A DNA stretch of 64,000 nucleotides from Colwellia sp. (GCA_013215385.1 JABSOY010000010.1:186001-250000); one strand, 5' to 3'. Shown: positions 39,403 through 47,277, counted from the stretch's first letter. The notes: generated by a model from the sequence alone, not told the origin. Numbers and translations are program-made.

Positions 39403-39909
39403 GTGGTTTTCGAAACGTTATCAGGCAAACATTTAGATTTACTTTTTAAATTTGAATTGGAAAATCGACAATGGTTTGAATCATTAATTTCTTCTAGAGG
39501 AAATCACTTTTATACGTATGCAGGTGTCAAAAAACATATATCAGATTCGATTTTACAAGCTGCATCAGGGACACATTATTCTGCTGTTCTTATTGTTAAT
39601 GACGCAATTGTTGCACGAGGAAACCTAAAAGAAATATGCGCAGAAAATAATAGATGTTCCGTCGGATATCGTGTCGCTGAAAAATATGTGGGCAAAGGAT
39701 ATGCTAGTTACTGCCTGACAGAATTAATTAAGATTGCAAAAAACTCATATTTAATTAACACAGTAGAGGCGAAAGTTTTAGATAATAACCCCGCGTCAAT
39801 TTCTGTGCTAAAAAAACAAAATTTTAATGAATCGTTTTACGAAGCAAACTTTACTAAGTTAAATGGTGAGCTGTTAGGTTGTACAACTTTTGGCTGTGTA
39901 TTTGCATAA
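39403..39909 (+). CDS. GNAT-family N-acetyltransferase, cassette gene
   Basis: 168 residues from GTG 39403, 19 bases after attC D. The acetyl-CoA region is visible as VGYRVAEKYVGKGYASYCLTELI, and the C-terminal beta-alpha unit as VEAKVLDNNPASISVLKKQNF, the RimJ/RimL-like layout. The acceptor substrate is unknown. GNAT genes are common cassette cargo. Confidence 0.85.
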   Translation: MVFETLSGKHLDLLFKFELENRQWFESLISSRGNHFYTYAGVKKHISDSILQAASGTHYSAVLIVNDAIVARGNLKEICAENNRCSVGYRVAEKYVGKGYASYCLTELIKIAKNSYLINTVEAKVLDNNPASISVLKKQNFNESFYEANFTKLNGELLGCTTFGCVFA

Positions 39910-39999
39910 CAAGCCATTTTTAAAGAACAAATAACAGTTGTCTATTTGCTCTTACGTCGCTTGTTTTAACCGACTAATTTAGCCTTTAATAAGGTGTTA
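39905..39999 (+). repeat. attC site E
   Basis: Left end CATAACAAG overlapping the stop codon of the GNAT gene. Central CTTACGTCGCTTGTTTTAACC, right end TTTAGCCTTTAATAAGGTGTTA. Confidence 0.75.
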
Positions 40000-40023
40000 T
40001 ATTTTAAATAGGCTTGGAGTCTT

Positions 40024-40419
40024 ATGCTTGACTATGGAAAGAAAATATTAAGAGAGCAACCATTTAGCGTGTTAATCGGTGCAGAGCTTACCGCATTCGA
40101 CGAAGGACAATCTGAATTATCTCTTGTTATACGTGATGAACTCACCCAAAACTTTGGCTTCGTACACGGAGGTGTTCTAAGTTACTTGGCTGATAATTGC
40201 ATTACGTTCTCAGCTGCGTCAGTGTTAGGCAAATGCGTTACCTCGGAATACAAAATTAATTATGTCCGACCAGCTTTAGGGAAGACATTAATTGCTCGCG
40301 CCACCGTTCTATCATTTGGCAAGAGACAAGCCACCTGCGAATGCAAAGTTTACGTTTTAGATGAACAGGGTGAGAAATTAGTTGCGGTTGCACTTGGTAC
40401 AATCAGTAAAATAGAGTAA
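40024..40419 (+). CDS. PaaI-type hotdog-fold thioesterase, cassette gene
   Basis: 131 residues with the hotdog signature NFGFVHGGVLSYLADN, including the HGG active-site motif, and a SEYKINYVRPA strand. Predicted to hydrolyse acyl- or aryl-CoA thioesters; the substrate is unknown. It starts 25 bases after attC E with a GGAG ribosome site, and its stop overlaps the left end of attC F. Confidence 0.85.
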   Translation: MLDYGKKILREQPFSVLIGAELTAFDEGQSELSLVIRDELTQNFGFVHGGVLSYLADNCITFSAASVLGKCVTSEYKINYVRPALGKTLIARATVLSFGKRQATCECKVYVLDEQGEKLVAVALGTISKIE

Positions 40420-40515
40420 CAAAAATATAATAAGCTGTTCAAGCAGGACAAATACCAGTTAACTGTTCCGCTTCGCATTTAAGCAAACAATTATCAGCCC
40501 CTTAAATGGGCATTA
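40414..40515 (+). repeat. attC site F
   Basis: Left end GAGTAACAAAA. Right end TTATCAGCCCCTTAAATGGGCATTA, the closest match to the Vibrio VCR right arm (TCAGCCCCTTAGGCGGGCGTTA) in this array. Confidence 0.75.
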
Positions 40516-40540
40516 TATGTACATCAAGATTGGAGAAAGC

Positions 40541-40990
40541 ATGAATTTCAGTGAAAAACACAAAAAGTTATCATTTGCACTTTTAGCAACAGTATTTGTT
40601 GGACTGTATATCAATAATTTTATTGTATATGGAGAATCAAAAACATCATTTATTATAATCGCAGTCTGTTTATTATATATCTCATATAAGTTTTCCAATA
40701 ATTATAAATCAAAAAACAAATTACAGAAGCTAATAAAAAGAGAGCATGAACAAATAGAAATATCTTCTTTAAAAGTGTTGCCTTTTAGCAATGCTTCTCA
40801 ATCTAAATCGATTAAAGTAGCTCGTATTTCCAAGGTCACTATTGGTGAAAATTGGCTATCAATAATCCTTGATGTTAACGGTCAAGGATATGATTTTCAG
40901 TTAATTGGCTCGAAAGAGGAAATAGGCAATTATTTTAAGTCATTACTAAATAAAAATGAAATATCAGCAGTTGAGTTTAGCTACATATAA
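40541..40990 (+). CDS. Two-helix membrane protein, unknown, cassette gene
   Basis: 149 residues from ATG 40541, chosen because GGAGA lies six bases upstream; an ATG at 40517 falls inside the attC end. Two transmembrane helices (about 9-25 and 32-50) are followed by a basic linker and a soluble domain of about 90 residues. No family recognised. Its stop overlaps the left end of the split attC G. Confidence 0.65.
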   Translation: MNFSEKHKKLSFALLATVFVGLYINNFIVYGESKTSFIIIAVCLLYISYKFSNNYKSKNKLQKLIKREHEQIEISSLKVLPFSNASQSKSIKVARISKVTIGENWLSIILDVNGQGYDFQLIGSKEEIGNYFKSLLNKNEISAVEFSYI

Positions 40991-41287
40991 CAAATAAATC
41001 GAGCAGGATTTTGATCTTCCTGCGATAAAACGGACACCAAAATCTAACATAAGATGAGGTGTCTATACCCAACTATTTAATTGACCTGCCTATTCAACAA
41101 GCGATTGCCTTAAAAACTTAGGGCAGAAATAGCGCCAATGTAACCAATGATTTTTCCCACTACGTTCTGTCACAGACGCAATGCCACACTATGTAGATCT
41201 GAAGAGGTCGTTTTTTCTCTTACCCCTAGAGACCACATTATCTGTTATGACAGACAGTATTTATGCCTGCCTCGGTAAGGCTCATTA
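40985..41287 (+). repeat. attC site G, split by foreign DNA
   Basis: The left end ATATAACAAATAAATC (40985 onward) and right end TATGCCTGCCTCGGTAAGGCTCATTA (to 41287) look like the two halves of one attC, and the end boxes are complementary except for one base. About 240 bases of other sequence, including a transposase remnant, lie between them. Confidence 0.6.
41090..41188 (-). pseudogene. IS110-type transposase C-terminal remnant
   Basis: A 33-codon minus-strand segment reads GIASVTERSGKNHWLHWRYF then CPKFLRQSLVE before a stop. This resembles the Transposase_20 region of IS110-family proteins (GIAPVTERSGKK...HWRW..PKFLRQ). Upstream codons are interrupted by a stop, and the rest of the gene is missing. 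It lies inside the split attC G. Recognised from memory of the family, not from a search. Confidence 0.55.
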
Positions 41288-41364
41288 TATAAAAGTCAAA
41301 TTTTGATTTCTTCAACAAAGTAACTTAATCTAAAGATGAGTAGTAAAAAAAATGGGGGGATAAA

Positions 41365-42108
41365 ATGCATTATTTAGTCAAAATAATAAGCCTTTTATTG
41401 ATAAATTTATTCCCTGTAGCACTAGCTGCCGATTATAACATCATGTCTGAAGAACTCCCGCCATGGAATTATACTGAAAACGGCTCTCCCACAGGCGTAA
41501 CCGTTGAAATAGTACGTGAAATTTTAAAAAATATTAATCATCCAGATACCATTGCAATTTATCCATGGGTCAGAGCTTACCGCATGACCAGAGACGGGCA
41601 GAATAATATACTTTTTACTATAGCAAGAACTCCCGAGCGTGAAGCCCTTTTCAATTGGATCGGACCTATTGCCACTGAAACAACCTATTTTTATAAGAAT
41701 AAGGATACTAAATTACATTTAGAATACTTAGCTGATGCGGACGATTCCTATACTATTTTGGTAACCAGAGGTTTCCCAGAACAAAAGCTTTTATTGTCTA
41801 AGGGATTTAATAACTTATTTATTACCCTAAAAACCATCAATTCTTTCAAAATGTTAGCCCAACATAGAGCTGATTTGGTAGTATCCGGAGAGTACACCGC
41901 AAAGTATTTTATTAATAAAAATTTAATTGATGGTGCATTAATAGAACGAATGGATATTGAATTACTCAAATCTGACTTATACATCGCATTTTCTAAAAAT
42001 ATTCCCTCAAATGAGATTATAAAATGGCAAAATGCACTCAATCAACTCAAAGCGTCGGGCAAATATGATGAAATATTTAAAAAATATATGGGTGAAGCGG
42101 TAAACTGA
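41365..42108 (+). CDS. Periplasmic solute-binding protein family 3, cassette gene
   Basis: 247 residues with a signal peptide (hydrophobic run ending VALAA) and an SBP_bac_3-like fold. ELPPWNYTENGSPTGVTVEIVREIL, YPWVRAYRMTRDG and ARTPEREALFNWIGPI are typical of the family of amino-acid-binding-like proteins found alone in marine gammaproteobacteria. No transporter genes adjoin it, so a stand-alone sensor or scavenging role is as likely as transport. GGGGGG precedes the ATG. Confidence 0.85.
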   Translation: MHYLVKIISLLLINLFPVALAADYNIMSEELPPWNYTENGSPTGVTVEIVREILKNINHPDTIAIYPWVRAYRMTRDGQNNILFTIARTPEREALFNWIGPIATETTYFYKNKDTKLHLEYLADADDSYTILVTRGFPEQKLLLSKGFNNLFITLKTINSFKMLAQHRADLVVSGEYTAKYFINKNLIDGALIERMDIELLKSDLYIAFSKNIPSNEIIKWQNALNQLKASGKYDEIFKKYMGEAVN

Positions 42109-42149
42109 GGAAACGTTTTTCTTTCAATAGAGGGATAGGAAGAATGCAT

Positions 42150-42227
42150 TTTCATTAAATTACAGTTGGTTATTCCTCTTGTATCGCTTATTTAACCAAC
42201 TGTTTATTGCCTCTTATTGGGGCTGTA
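42150..42227 (+). repeat. attC site H
   Basis: Perfect inner arms CAGTTGGTT / AACCAACTG around CTTGTATCGCTTATTT. The right end TTGCCTCTTATTGGGGCTGTA is degenerate in the last box. The left end is not sharply defined. Confidence 0.65.
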
Positions 42228-42581
42228 AAGTGGTGTCATGATTCATATTGGATAGCTTTAGTTGATGATAACGTTGTGGGTACTGTTGGCTTGTCACTTA
42301 AAAATGATTACGCTATTTTAAAGAGCATGTTCTTACAAAAAGAGTTTAGAGGAGCGAGCATAGGTTTATCTAACATGCTTTTGAAAAAAGCTTTAACACA
42401 TTGTAAGACAACTAAAATTTCAGAAATTTATTTGGGTACAATGGTGCAATTTAAAGCAGCACAACGATTTTAGATAAAAAATGGCTTTAATCAAATCTTA
42501 GAAAGTGAACTACCTAATGGTTTTATGGTAAATTCATTAGATAGCGTGTTTTTTAAAGAAGGGTACGTAGCTGGAGTGTAA
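42228..42581 (+). pseudogene. Broken GNAT acetyltransferase cassette
   Basis: The frame begins without a start codon straight after attC H and reads WIALVDDNVVGTVGLSL, MFLQKEFRGASIGLSNML and GTMVQFKAAQRF, then a TAG, then IKNGFNQILESELPNGF to a TAA at 42579-42581. The position of the TAG matches a Tyr (FYEKNGF) in typical GNAT C-termini, so it is a nonsense mutation. The N-terminal third is absent. Inactive unless the stop is read through. Confidence 0.75.
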
Positions 42582-42585
42582 GCAC

Positions 42586-42682
42586 TGCTAACCAGTAAAT
42601 TAACAGGGACAAGTAACATTTGCTAGGTTCCACTTCTTTTCAACTTTTAACAAGCACTATTTAGCCCATTATTTGGGCGTTA
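42586..42682 (+). repeat. attC site I
   Basis: Left end TGCTAACCAG and right end TTTAGCCCATTATTTGGGCGTTATGA, a clean consensus-like right arm. Confidence 0.75.
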
Positions 42683-42700
42683 TGACTTCAGAGATAAATT

Positions 42701-43087
42701 ATGACTATAGGGTATGAACATGGTAAAAGCTTCATTTCAGTAGACGGTGACATAATAACTGTTAAAGCTGTTGGAGCGTATAATACTGAAGGAATTGTTA
42801 AAGTAATTGAAGAGTTAAAGGTAATCATTGAAAGTTTTTCTCATAAAGAATTTAAATTACTTTTCGATTACACTGAAACCGATGGCGGCACTCCTGAAGT
42901 TTTTGAAAAAATTAATGAATGTAATATCTGGTTAAATAGCCAAAACATGGTCGCTAAAGCTTTAGTCATAAACTCTGCGATGCATTTATCTATTCTAGAA
43001 AGTAGAACACCAGCAAGAAAATCTCAAAATACTAAGAACTTTGACAATAAAACTAGTGCAATTTATTGGCTTAAATTACAGTCATAA
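42701..43087 (+). CDS. STAS/SpoIIAA-like small protein, cassette gene
   Basis: 128 residues, no signal peptide. Alternating strands and helices (DIITVKAVGAYNTEGIVKVIEELK, FKLLFDYTETDGG) suggest a STAS/SpoIIAA-like fold, but no clear family signature or phosphorylatable serine motif is seen. Starts 19 bases after attC I and ends at the left end of attC J. Function unknown. Confidence 0.6.
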   Translation: MTIGYEHGKSFISVDGDIITVKAVGAYNTEGIVKVIEELKVIIESFSHKEFKLLFDYTETDGGTPEVFEKINECNIWLNSQNMVAKALVINSAMHLSILESRTPARKSQNTKNFDNKTSAIYWLKLQS

Positions 43088-43175
43088 CAAATAAATAAAG
43101 ACAAAAAACAGTTGGCTTCTGCTCCTTAGTCGCTTATTTTAACCAAGAGTTTTATTACCTATTATTAGGGTGTTA
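43082..43175 (+). repeat. attC site J (last recognisable)
   Basis: Left end TCATAACAAATAAATAAAG, central AGTTGGC and TTAGTCGCTTATTTTAACCAA, right end ACCTATTATTAGGGTGTTATG. Confidence 0.75.
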
Positions 43176-43202
43176 TGTATTTCATCGGAGTATGCAGTTA
43201 AA

Positions 43203-43682
43203 ATGGACGTGGTAATTAAAATACTGGCAATAGGCATTTTCGCGACTGTAATTATGGATATTTGGGCTACATTCTCAAATAGGGTTCTTAACTTTCCTCG
43301 CACCAATTGGGCTATGGTTGGCAGGTGGCTAGGTCACATTCCCAGCGGAAAATATATCCATAACCCTGTTGGACGTTCGGCCGAAATAAAGTATGAAAGT
43401 ATTTTAGGTTGGGTTTTTCATTACTTTGTCGGTGTCATTTATGCGTCCTTTTATGTCGCGATGGTTTTATGGCAGGGTGAGGGAAGTTCGTCGTTATTAA
43501 ACGCTTGGCTTTTTGGTTTGCTTACAATCCTATCTCCATGGTTTATATTACAACCAGCTTTAGGCTTAGGAATATGCGCAGCCAAAGCACCAAAGCCTAA
43601 TATGGTAAGGCTGCAAAACTTCGCTATCCATTCAATATTCGGAATAGCGCTATATTATGGCTGGCTGAGTATAAATACATAA
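43203..43682 (+). CDS. DUF2938-like membrane protein
   Basis: 159 residues from ATG 43203, preceded by CGGAG; longer in-frame starts run back into attC J. About four hydrophobic segments. The block ATVIMDIWATFSNRVL and GRWLGHIPSGKYIHNPVGRSAEIKYE looks like the DUF2938 family. Function unknown. It is followed by a DoxX-like gene in the same transcript (76 bases apart). It could be the last cassette, but no attC follows. Confidence 0.7.
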   Translation: MDVVIKILAIGIFATVIMDIWATFSNRVLNFPRTNWAMVGRWLGHIPSGKYIHNPVGRSAEIKYESILGWVFHYFVGVIYASFYVAMVLWQGEGSSSLLNAWLFGLLTILSPWFILQPALGLGICAAKAPKPNMVRLQNFAIHSIFGIALYYGWLSINT

Positions 43683-43758
43683 AGACTACATTCAATTTGA
43701 GAGTATGTTTAACGTTTTGAAGTTATTTAAACTTAATATGGAAATTAGGAATAAAGAT

Positions 43759-44166
43759 ATGAGTTCAATGAAATCTAGAGAAGAATTATCATTCATTTTA
43801 TTGAGAACCATTCTGGGGATCATAATTGCGAGTCATGGTTGGCATCGACTTTTAACTGGAGGTTATGAACCTTTCGGGGGGTGGTTAACGGGTCAAGGCT
43901 TTCCTTTTGGTCTGAGTATAGCTTTGGGTATAACACTTTTTGAAGTGATCGGTTCACCTTTTTTAGTCATGGGAAAAAAGTTACCTTACATTTGTACCGC
44001 TTATATTGTTATTTATTTTACGGGATTAGTTTTGGTGCACTTCCAACATGGATGGTTTGTTGTCGGCTCAGGCTCTAATGGCATTGAATATAGCGTTCTG
44101 TTAATCGCCTCACTGTTCTGTATTGGTTATCCTAAGATAAAAACTCCGACTGAACCTGTTTTATAG
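43759..44166 (+). CDS. DoxX-family membrane protein
   Basis: 135 residues from ATG 43759, with AGGA eight bases upstream; a longer in-frame start at 43705 lacks one. Four hydrophobic segments with SHGWHRLLTGG and FFEVIGSPFLVMG-like wording (here LFEVIGSPFLVMG) indicate the DoxX/DoxD group of membrane proteins, whose role is mostly undefined. It lies at the right edge of the cassette region, and no attC is found after it. Confidence 0.75.
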   Translation: MSSMKSREELSFILLRTILGIIIASHGWHRLLTGGYEPFGGWLTGQGFPFGLSIALGITLFEVIGSPFLVMGKKLPYICTAYIVIYFTGLVLVHFQHGWFVVGSGSNGIEYSVLLIASLFCIGYPKIKTPTEPVL

Positions 44167-44223
44167 TAATTTTAATCATGAATATTTACTTAATTATTTT
44201 TTACTCTTATAGCTACAAGTAGA

Positions 44224-44437
44224 ATATTTCAATTCACTCAAACAGGACCAATCGCAGATGGTCGGATATCAAGTACGCCAATATTGGCAGATGTTGGTGA
44301 CAATAACATTGTTATTCAAGTTGCAGACAGTGAAGGGTGATGCTCTAACTTTTAGTAATGTCTCAGGCCCAAGTTGGCTTAGTATTGCTGATTATGGATT
44401 TATTTCTGGTACGCCATCAGCAAGTGATGTTAGCTAA
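44224..44437 (+). pseudogene. Fragment of Ig-like (He_PIG) repeat surface protein
   Basis: Two frame-shifted pieces: ISSTPILADVGDNNIVIQVADSEG ending at TGA 44338-44340, then LTFSNVSGPSWLSIADYG with FISGTPSASDVS in the +1 frame to TAA 44435. The pattern of W/P-Ls-I...GxISGTP...DVGxxxIxxxVxDS is that of putative Ig/cadherin-like He_PIG repeats in large surface proteins. No start and no remaining domains are present. Confidence 0.65.
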
Positions 44438-44635
44438 TTAGTCTACTTTTAACTGCTTTCTTCTAGATACTAGCCCAGCTAAACCAAGGGCTAATATAGC
44501 CATAGTTGCTGACTCATAAACAGTAACGTTACCTTTAAGACCAGCAACATCACCATCGATAACTGCCCAAGAATTTTTTTGCCAGTTTTTCAAGGAATCC
44601 GAAACCACCATCAAGTTTAAGTAAAAAAGCTTTAT
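44438..44635 (-). pseudogene. C-terminal remnant of a PEP-CTERM sorted protein
   Basis: 66 open minus-strand codons without a start, ending in VTVYESATMAILALGLAGL then VSRRKQLKVD. This is a PEP-CTERM-type tail: a short motif (here VYES rather than VPEP), a hydrophobic helix, and a basic cluster. An alternative frame just upstream suggests a frameshift. It converges with the Ig-like fragment. Confidence 0.6.
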
Positions 44636-44729
44636 TCACATTTGTACTGGTCTATTCACTTGAGCACCAAAATGGAGCGGTTGATTTAAGGGGGGTCTGT
44701 AGTTAAGGAAAACTACCAGTGACTACAGC

Positions 44730-46097
44730 CTAACATTTCTTAATAAAAGAAAACAATGCACCACCTAAAGGTGATTCAGATACCATAATATTACCAGACA
44801 TTTTAGTCGCTGCCGCTTTAGCAATTGGTAGGCCAAGGCCTAAGCCACCGGTTTTTCTACTACGGCTTTTATCAAGTCTGGCAAAAGGAATAAAAATAGT
44901 TTCTCTATCATCAAAGGGCACCCCATTACCATCATCTTCAATAGTGATAGACAATTGATTACTGGTAACATTGGCTGAAATTCTGATTGTTTCACCTGCG
45001 TGATTAAGCGCGTTTTTAATAAAGTTATCTACTAATAACCTTAAATAGAAAGGGTTAGTAGTGAGTTCAAGTGAATCATCAATTTCCACCAGTAATTTTT
45101 TATTTTGACTTTTAGCTAAAATATAGACTCTTGAATCGATAAATGCTTTAATCTCAATGGTTTGATATTGATCCGTTTCTTCTTCTTTATCACTATTAAT
45201 ACGAGAAAATTCTACTATTTGTCGTATTAGTTCATTAATGTCGACCACATAGTTATCGACATCATCAAGTAGTGCTAAAATATCTAACTCCGTACTTTTT
45301 CTGCGAATTAACCCTGAAGCTAATTGAATACGACTTAATGGTGTTCTCACTTCATGGGGGATCGCCTGAGAAAATATATCGCGCTCTTTCACATTATCAG
45401 CTATTGCTTGCGCCATTTCATTGAAGCTTGAAGCAAGCTTATCTAAGGGTTTTTGAATGTTTTCATCGGCTTTAGTTTGCAAATTTCCTGAGCCAAATTG
45501 CTGGTGAGTATCAATAAGTGCGTTGATTTGGTTTTGGATGTTTTTGATAGGCCAATAAATGGCAATGCCTAGAAATAAAGAGGTGACCAGTATTAATGAG
45601 AGGAAGACGAAATCAACATCTTCATCCTCTAAGATATTTCCAGGTAAGGCTTCAGAGTATTGTGCAGGCAAGCCCTCAGGATGAAGTTCACTTTCACTTA
45701 TCTCATAAATTATGATATTACTTTTTGCTTTAGGTAGTTTAAATTCGACTAAACGCTCGCCACCGTGCATTTGATAATAAAAAGCATTGTTAATGCGAGT
45801 AATTAATTTACATGAAGGACAAATATTGCCAGTCATGCTTGGATTAATGAGTTTAGCTATGAGGTAGTTATCTAACGGAAAACCGAGTGGAATTACCTGC
45901 TGTTCGGTATTTATTTGCGTTTCAGCATTAGCGGAAATTTCTTTAAGTATATAATTAATCTCAACAACAAACTCGTTAAAGTCCTCTTGATCATCATAAC
46001 TATCTATAAAATATTTTGTTAAGGAAACGCTAATAATTACCGAGATGACGATGGCCAAATAAAGGCGAGAAAACAAAGATAACGATAACTTATTCAT
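44730..46097 (-). CDS. RstB-like sensor histidine kinase
   Basis: 455 residues. TM helix about 10-28, periplasmic region of about 140 residues, second TM about 165-185, HAMP-like linker, HisKA motif AIPHEVRTPLSRIQLASGL with the acceptor His, N-box NFIKNALNHA, G1 DDGNGVPF and G2 TGGLGLGLPIAKA. The IFIPFARLDKSRSRKTGG wording places it near RstB/CpxA kinases. Its start overlaps the response-regulator stop by one base. The periplasmic part has a CPSCK pair that may form a disulfide or bind metal. Confidence 0.9.
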   Translation of the reverse strand: MNKLSLSLFSRLYLAIVISVIISVSLTKYFIDSYDDQEDFNEFVVEINYILKEISANAETQINTEQQVIPLGFPLDNYLIAKLINPSMTGNICPSCKLITRINNAFYYQMHGGERLVEFKLPKAKSNIIIYEISESELHPEGLPAQYSEALPGNILEDEDVDFVFLSLILVTSLFLGIAIYWPIKNIQNQINALIDTHQQFGSGNLQTKADENIQKPLDKLASSFNEMAQAIADNVKERDIFSQAIPHEVRTPLSRIQLASGLIRRKSTELDILALLDDVDNYVVDINELIRQIVEFSRINSDKEEETDQYQTIEIKAFIDSRVYILAKSQNKKLLVEIDDSLELTTNPFYLRLLVDNFIKNALNHAGETIRISANVTSNQLSITIEDDGNGVPFDDRETIFIPFARLDKSRSRKTGGLGLGLPIAKAAATKMSGNIMVSESPLGGALFSFIKKC

Positions 46098-46780
46098 TAA
46101 TTAACTTGCTCATGGATTAACTTATAACCTTGATTTCTGATGGTGGTAATTACTTTATAAGGCACTTGATCATCACCAAGTTTTTTACGTAAGGCTGAGA
46201 TACGCATGTCGATAGAGCGATTACTAAAATCATAATCTATGCCTCTTAGCGCCTGACAACATTGTTCACGTGAAATCACTTTACCGGCATTTTTATGCAG
46301 TAATTTTAGCATTTCGTATTCCGAGCCAGTAAGGGATAATAATTTGCCTTGAAAGGTGACTTGATTGCTGGTTTCACTGATTGTTAACGAGGTTCCTGCT
46401 GGAGCTGAAAAAGTTCGGTTGCGTCGTAATAGCGCTTCTATTCTGGCAACGAGTACGTGAGGGCGAAGGGGTTTTACCAAATAATCATCGGCGCCCATTT
46501 TTAGTAAACTTACTTCACTGACATCATCATCACAAGCGGTGAGAATTAATATCGGCTGCTGATAAAATTCTCGAGCCGCTTTGCATATTTCAATGCCGCT
46601 CATGCCGGGTAACATCAAATCAAGAATAATTAACTCAGGATCGGTATTTTTTATCGCCTCTAAGGCTAATGCACCATCATCAATAAGGTCTACTTGATAA
46701 CCCTCAACATCAAGGTACATGGCGGTTAAACGTGAGATTTCAGCATCATCTTCAATAAGTAATATTCTGGTCTTGTTCAT
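46097..46780 (-). CDS. RstA-like OmpR-family response regulator
   Basis: 227 residues. Receiver domain with acidic pocket IEDD, phosphorylatable Asp in LIILDLMLPGMSG, and KPLRPHVLVARIEALLRR at its end, followed by an OmpR/PhoB winged-helix domain (about 130-227) with the RSIDMRISALRKKLGDD recognition-helix region. Paired with the downstream kinase. Its promoter region carries phased GCTTAC half-sites, which I propose are its own binding sites. Confidence 0.92.
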   Translation of the reverse strand: MNKTRILLIEDDAEISRLTAMYLDVEGYQVDLIDDGALALEAIKNTDPELIILDLMLPGMSGIEICKAAREFYQQPILILTACDDDVSEVSLLKMGADDYLVKPLRPHVLVARIEALLRRNRTFSAPAGTSLTISETSNQVTFQGKLLSLTGSEYEMLKLLHKNAGKVISREQCCQALRGIDYDFSNRSIDMRISALRKKLGDDQVPYKVITTIRNQGYKLIHEQVN

Positions 46781-46845
46781 TTTTTCCTCTTTATTATTTA
46801 GTCACGATGCAAATTTAACGTAAAAGCTCCCGCAGTTAAAGTCTA

Positions 46846-46891
46846 GCTTACATGTGCTTACATACGTCAAGAACTACTTACACTGGCTTAC
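46846..46891. promoter_or_regulatory. Phased GCTTAC half-sites, two-component system / small-protein divergent promoter
   Basis: GCTTAC at 46846 and 46856, ACTTAC at 46876 and GCTTAC at 46886 all fall on one 10-bp grid; the 46866 position is degenerate. The cluster lies between the divergent response-regulator gene and the 62-residue exported-protein gene. Confidence 0.7.
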
Positions 46892-46953
46892 TTTGTTAGC
46901 AGTTTTTAACTGTTAGCCTGTTTAACTTAAATAGACTAAAAATTGAAGAACGT

Positions 46954-47142
46954 ATGAAGCTAACAATACGCCGTTTAACAACATTAACCTGTCTTTCTGT
47001 AGCTTGCTTAACCCTCTCAGTTATGGCAGCTGGTGTAGTTGAGCCAGTAAAAACAGATGAAAGCAAGACAGATCAAAATAAAATAGTAAAGCCCCAGGAA
47101 GATAAAAAAACAGCAGGTAACAAGAACATTGAAGTTATTTAA
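46954..47142 (+). CDS. Small exported protein, unknown
   Basis: 62 residues. Basic N-terminus, hydrophobic core LTCLSVACLTLSVMAAG with likely cleavage after MAA, and a short mature peptide rich in Lys, Asp, Glu and Gln. Divergent from the RstAB-like genes and sharing their GCTTAC-repeat promoter region, so probably co-regulated. Small secreted partners of two-component systems sometimes act as feedback modulators; this is only a suggestion. Confidence 0.6.
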   Translation: MKLTIRRLTTLTCLSVACLTLSVMAAGVVEPVKTDESKTDQNKIVKPQEDKKTAGNKNIEVI

Positions 47143-47179
47143 TGTGCCCAGCATTGCCAATGATTCGCTCAGCTCGGTG

Positions 47180-47222
47180 AATGGCATTTACTTTGCGAAT
47201 AGGTAAAGTAGATGCCATTTTT
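47180..47222. terminator. Terminator between converging genes
   Basis: AATGGCATTTACTTT / AAGTAGATGCCATT imperfect stem followed by TTTTT, located after the small exported protein and before the octapeptide-repeat gene on the other strand. Confidence 0.7.
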
Positions 47223-47277
47223 ATAACGGTATTATTATAAATTTATTGTGACTTTTGAGTGTTCACATCGTTTATGG

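Larger units (their letters stand above)
37383..43175 (+). mobile_element. Candidate integron cassette array without integrase (CALIN)
   Basis: Ten attC-like sites occur between tRNA-Leu and a DUF2938-like gene, all in the same orientation. Each follows a small plus-strand gene or gene remnant, apart from the first. The sites share a TAAC-type left end, a central palindrome (often AGTTGGC...TCGCTTATTTTAACCAA) and a right end of the form GCC-N(7-9)-GGGCGTTA. This right end strongly resembles Vibrio VCR attC sites. Genes start about 19-28 bases after each site. No IntI tyrosine recombinase or attI is recognisable. The side where an integrase would be expected (left) holds an IS3-type remnant. 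Confidence 0.75.

Noticed and set aside
37383-43175. CRISPR array as the explanation for the regularly spaced repeats
   Set aside because: Repeats are 70-100 bp imperfect palindromes spaced by whole genes of 300-750 bp, with no short uniform spacers and no cas genes.
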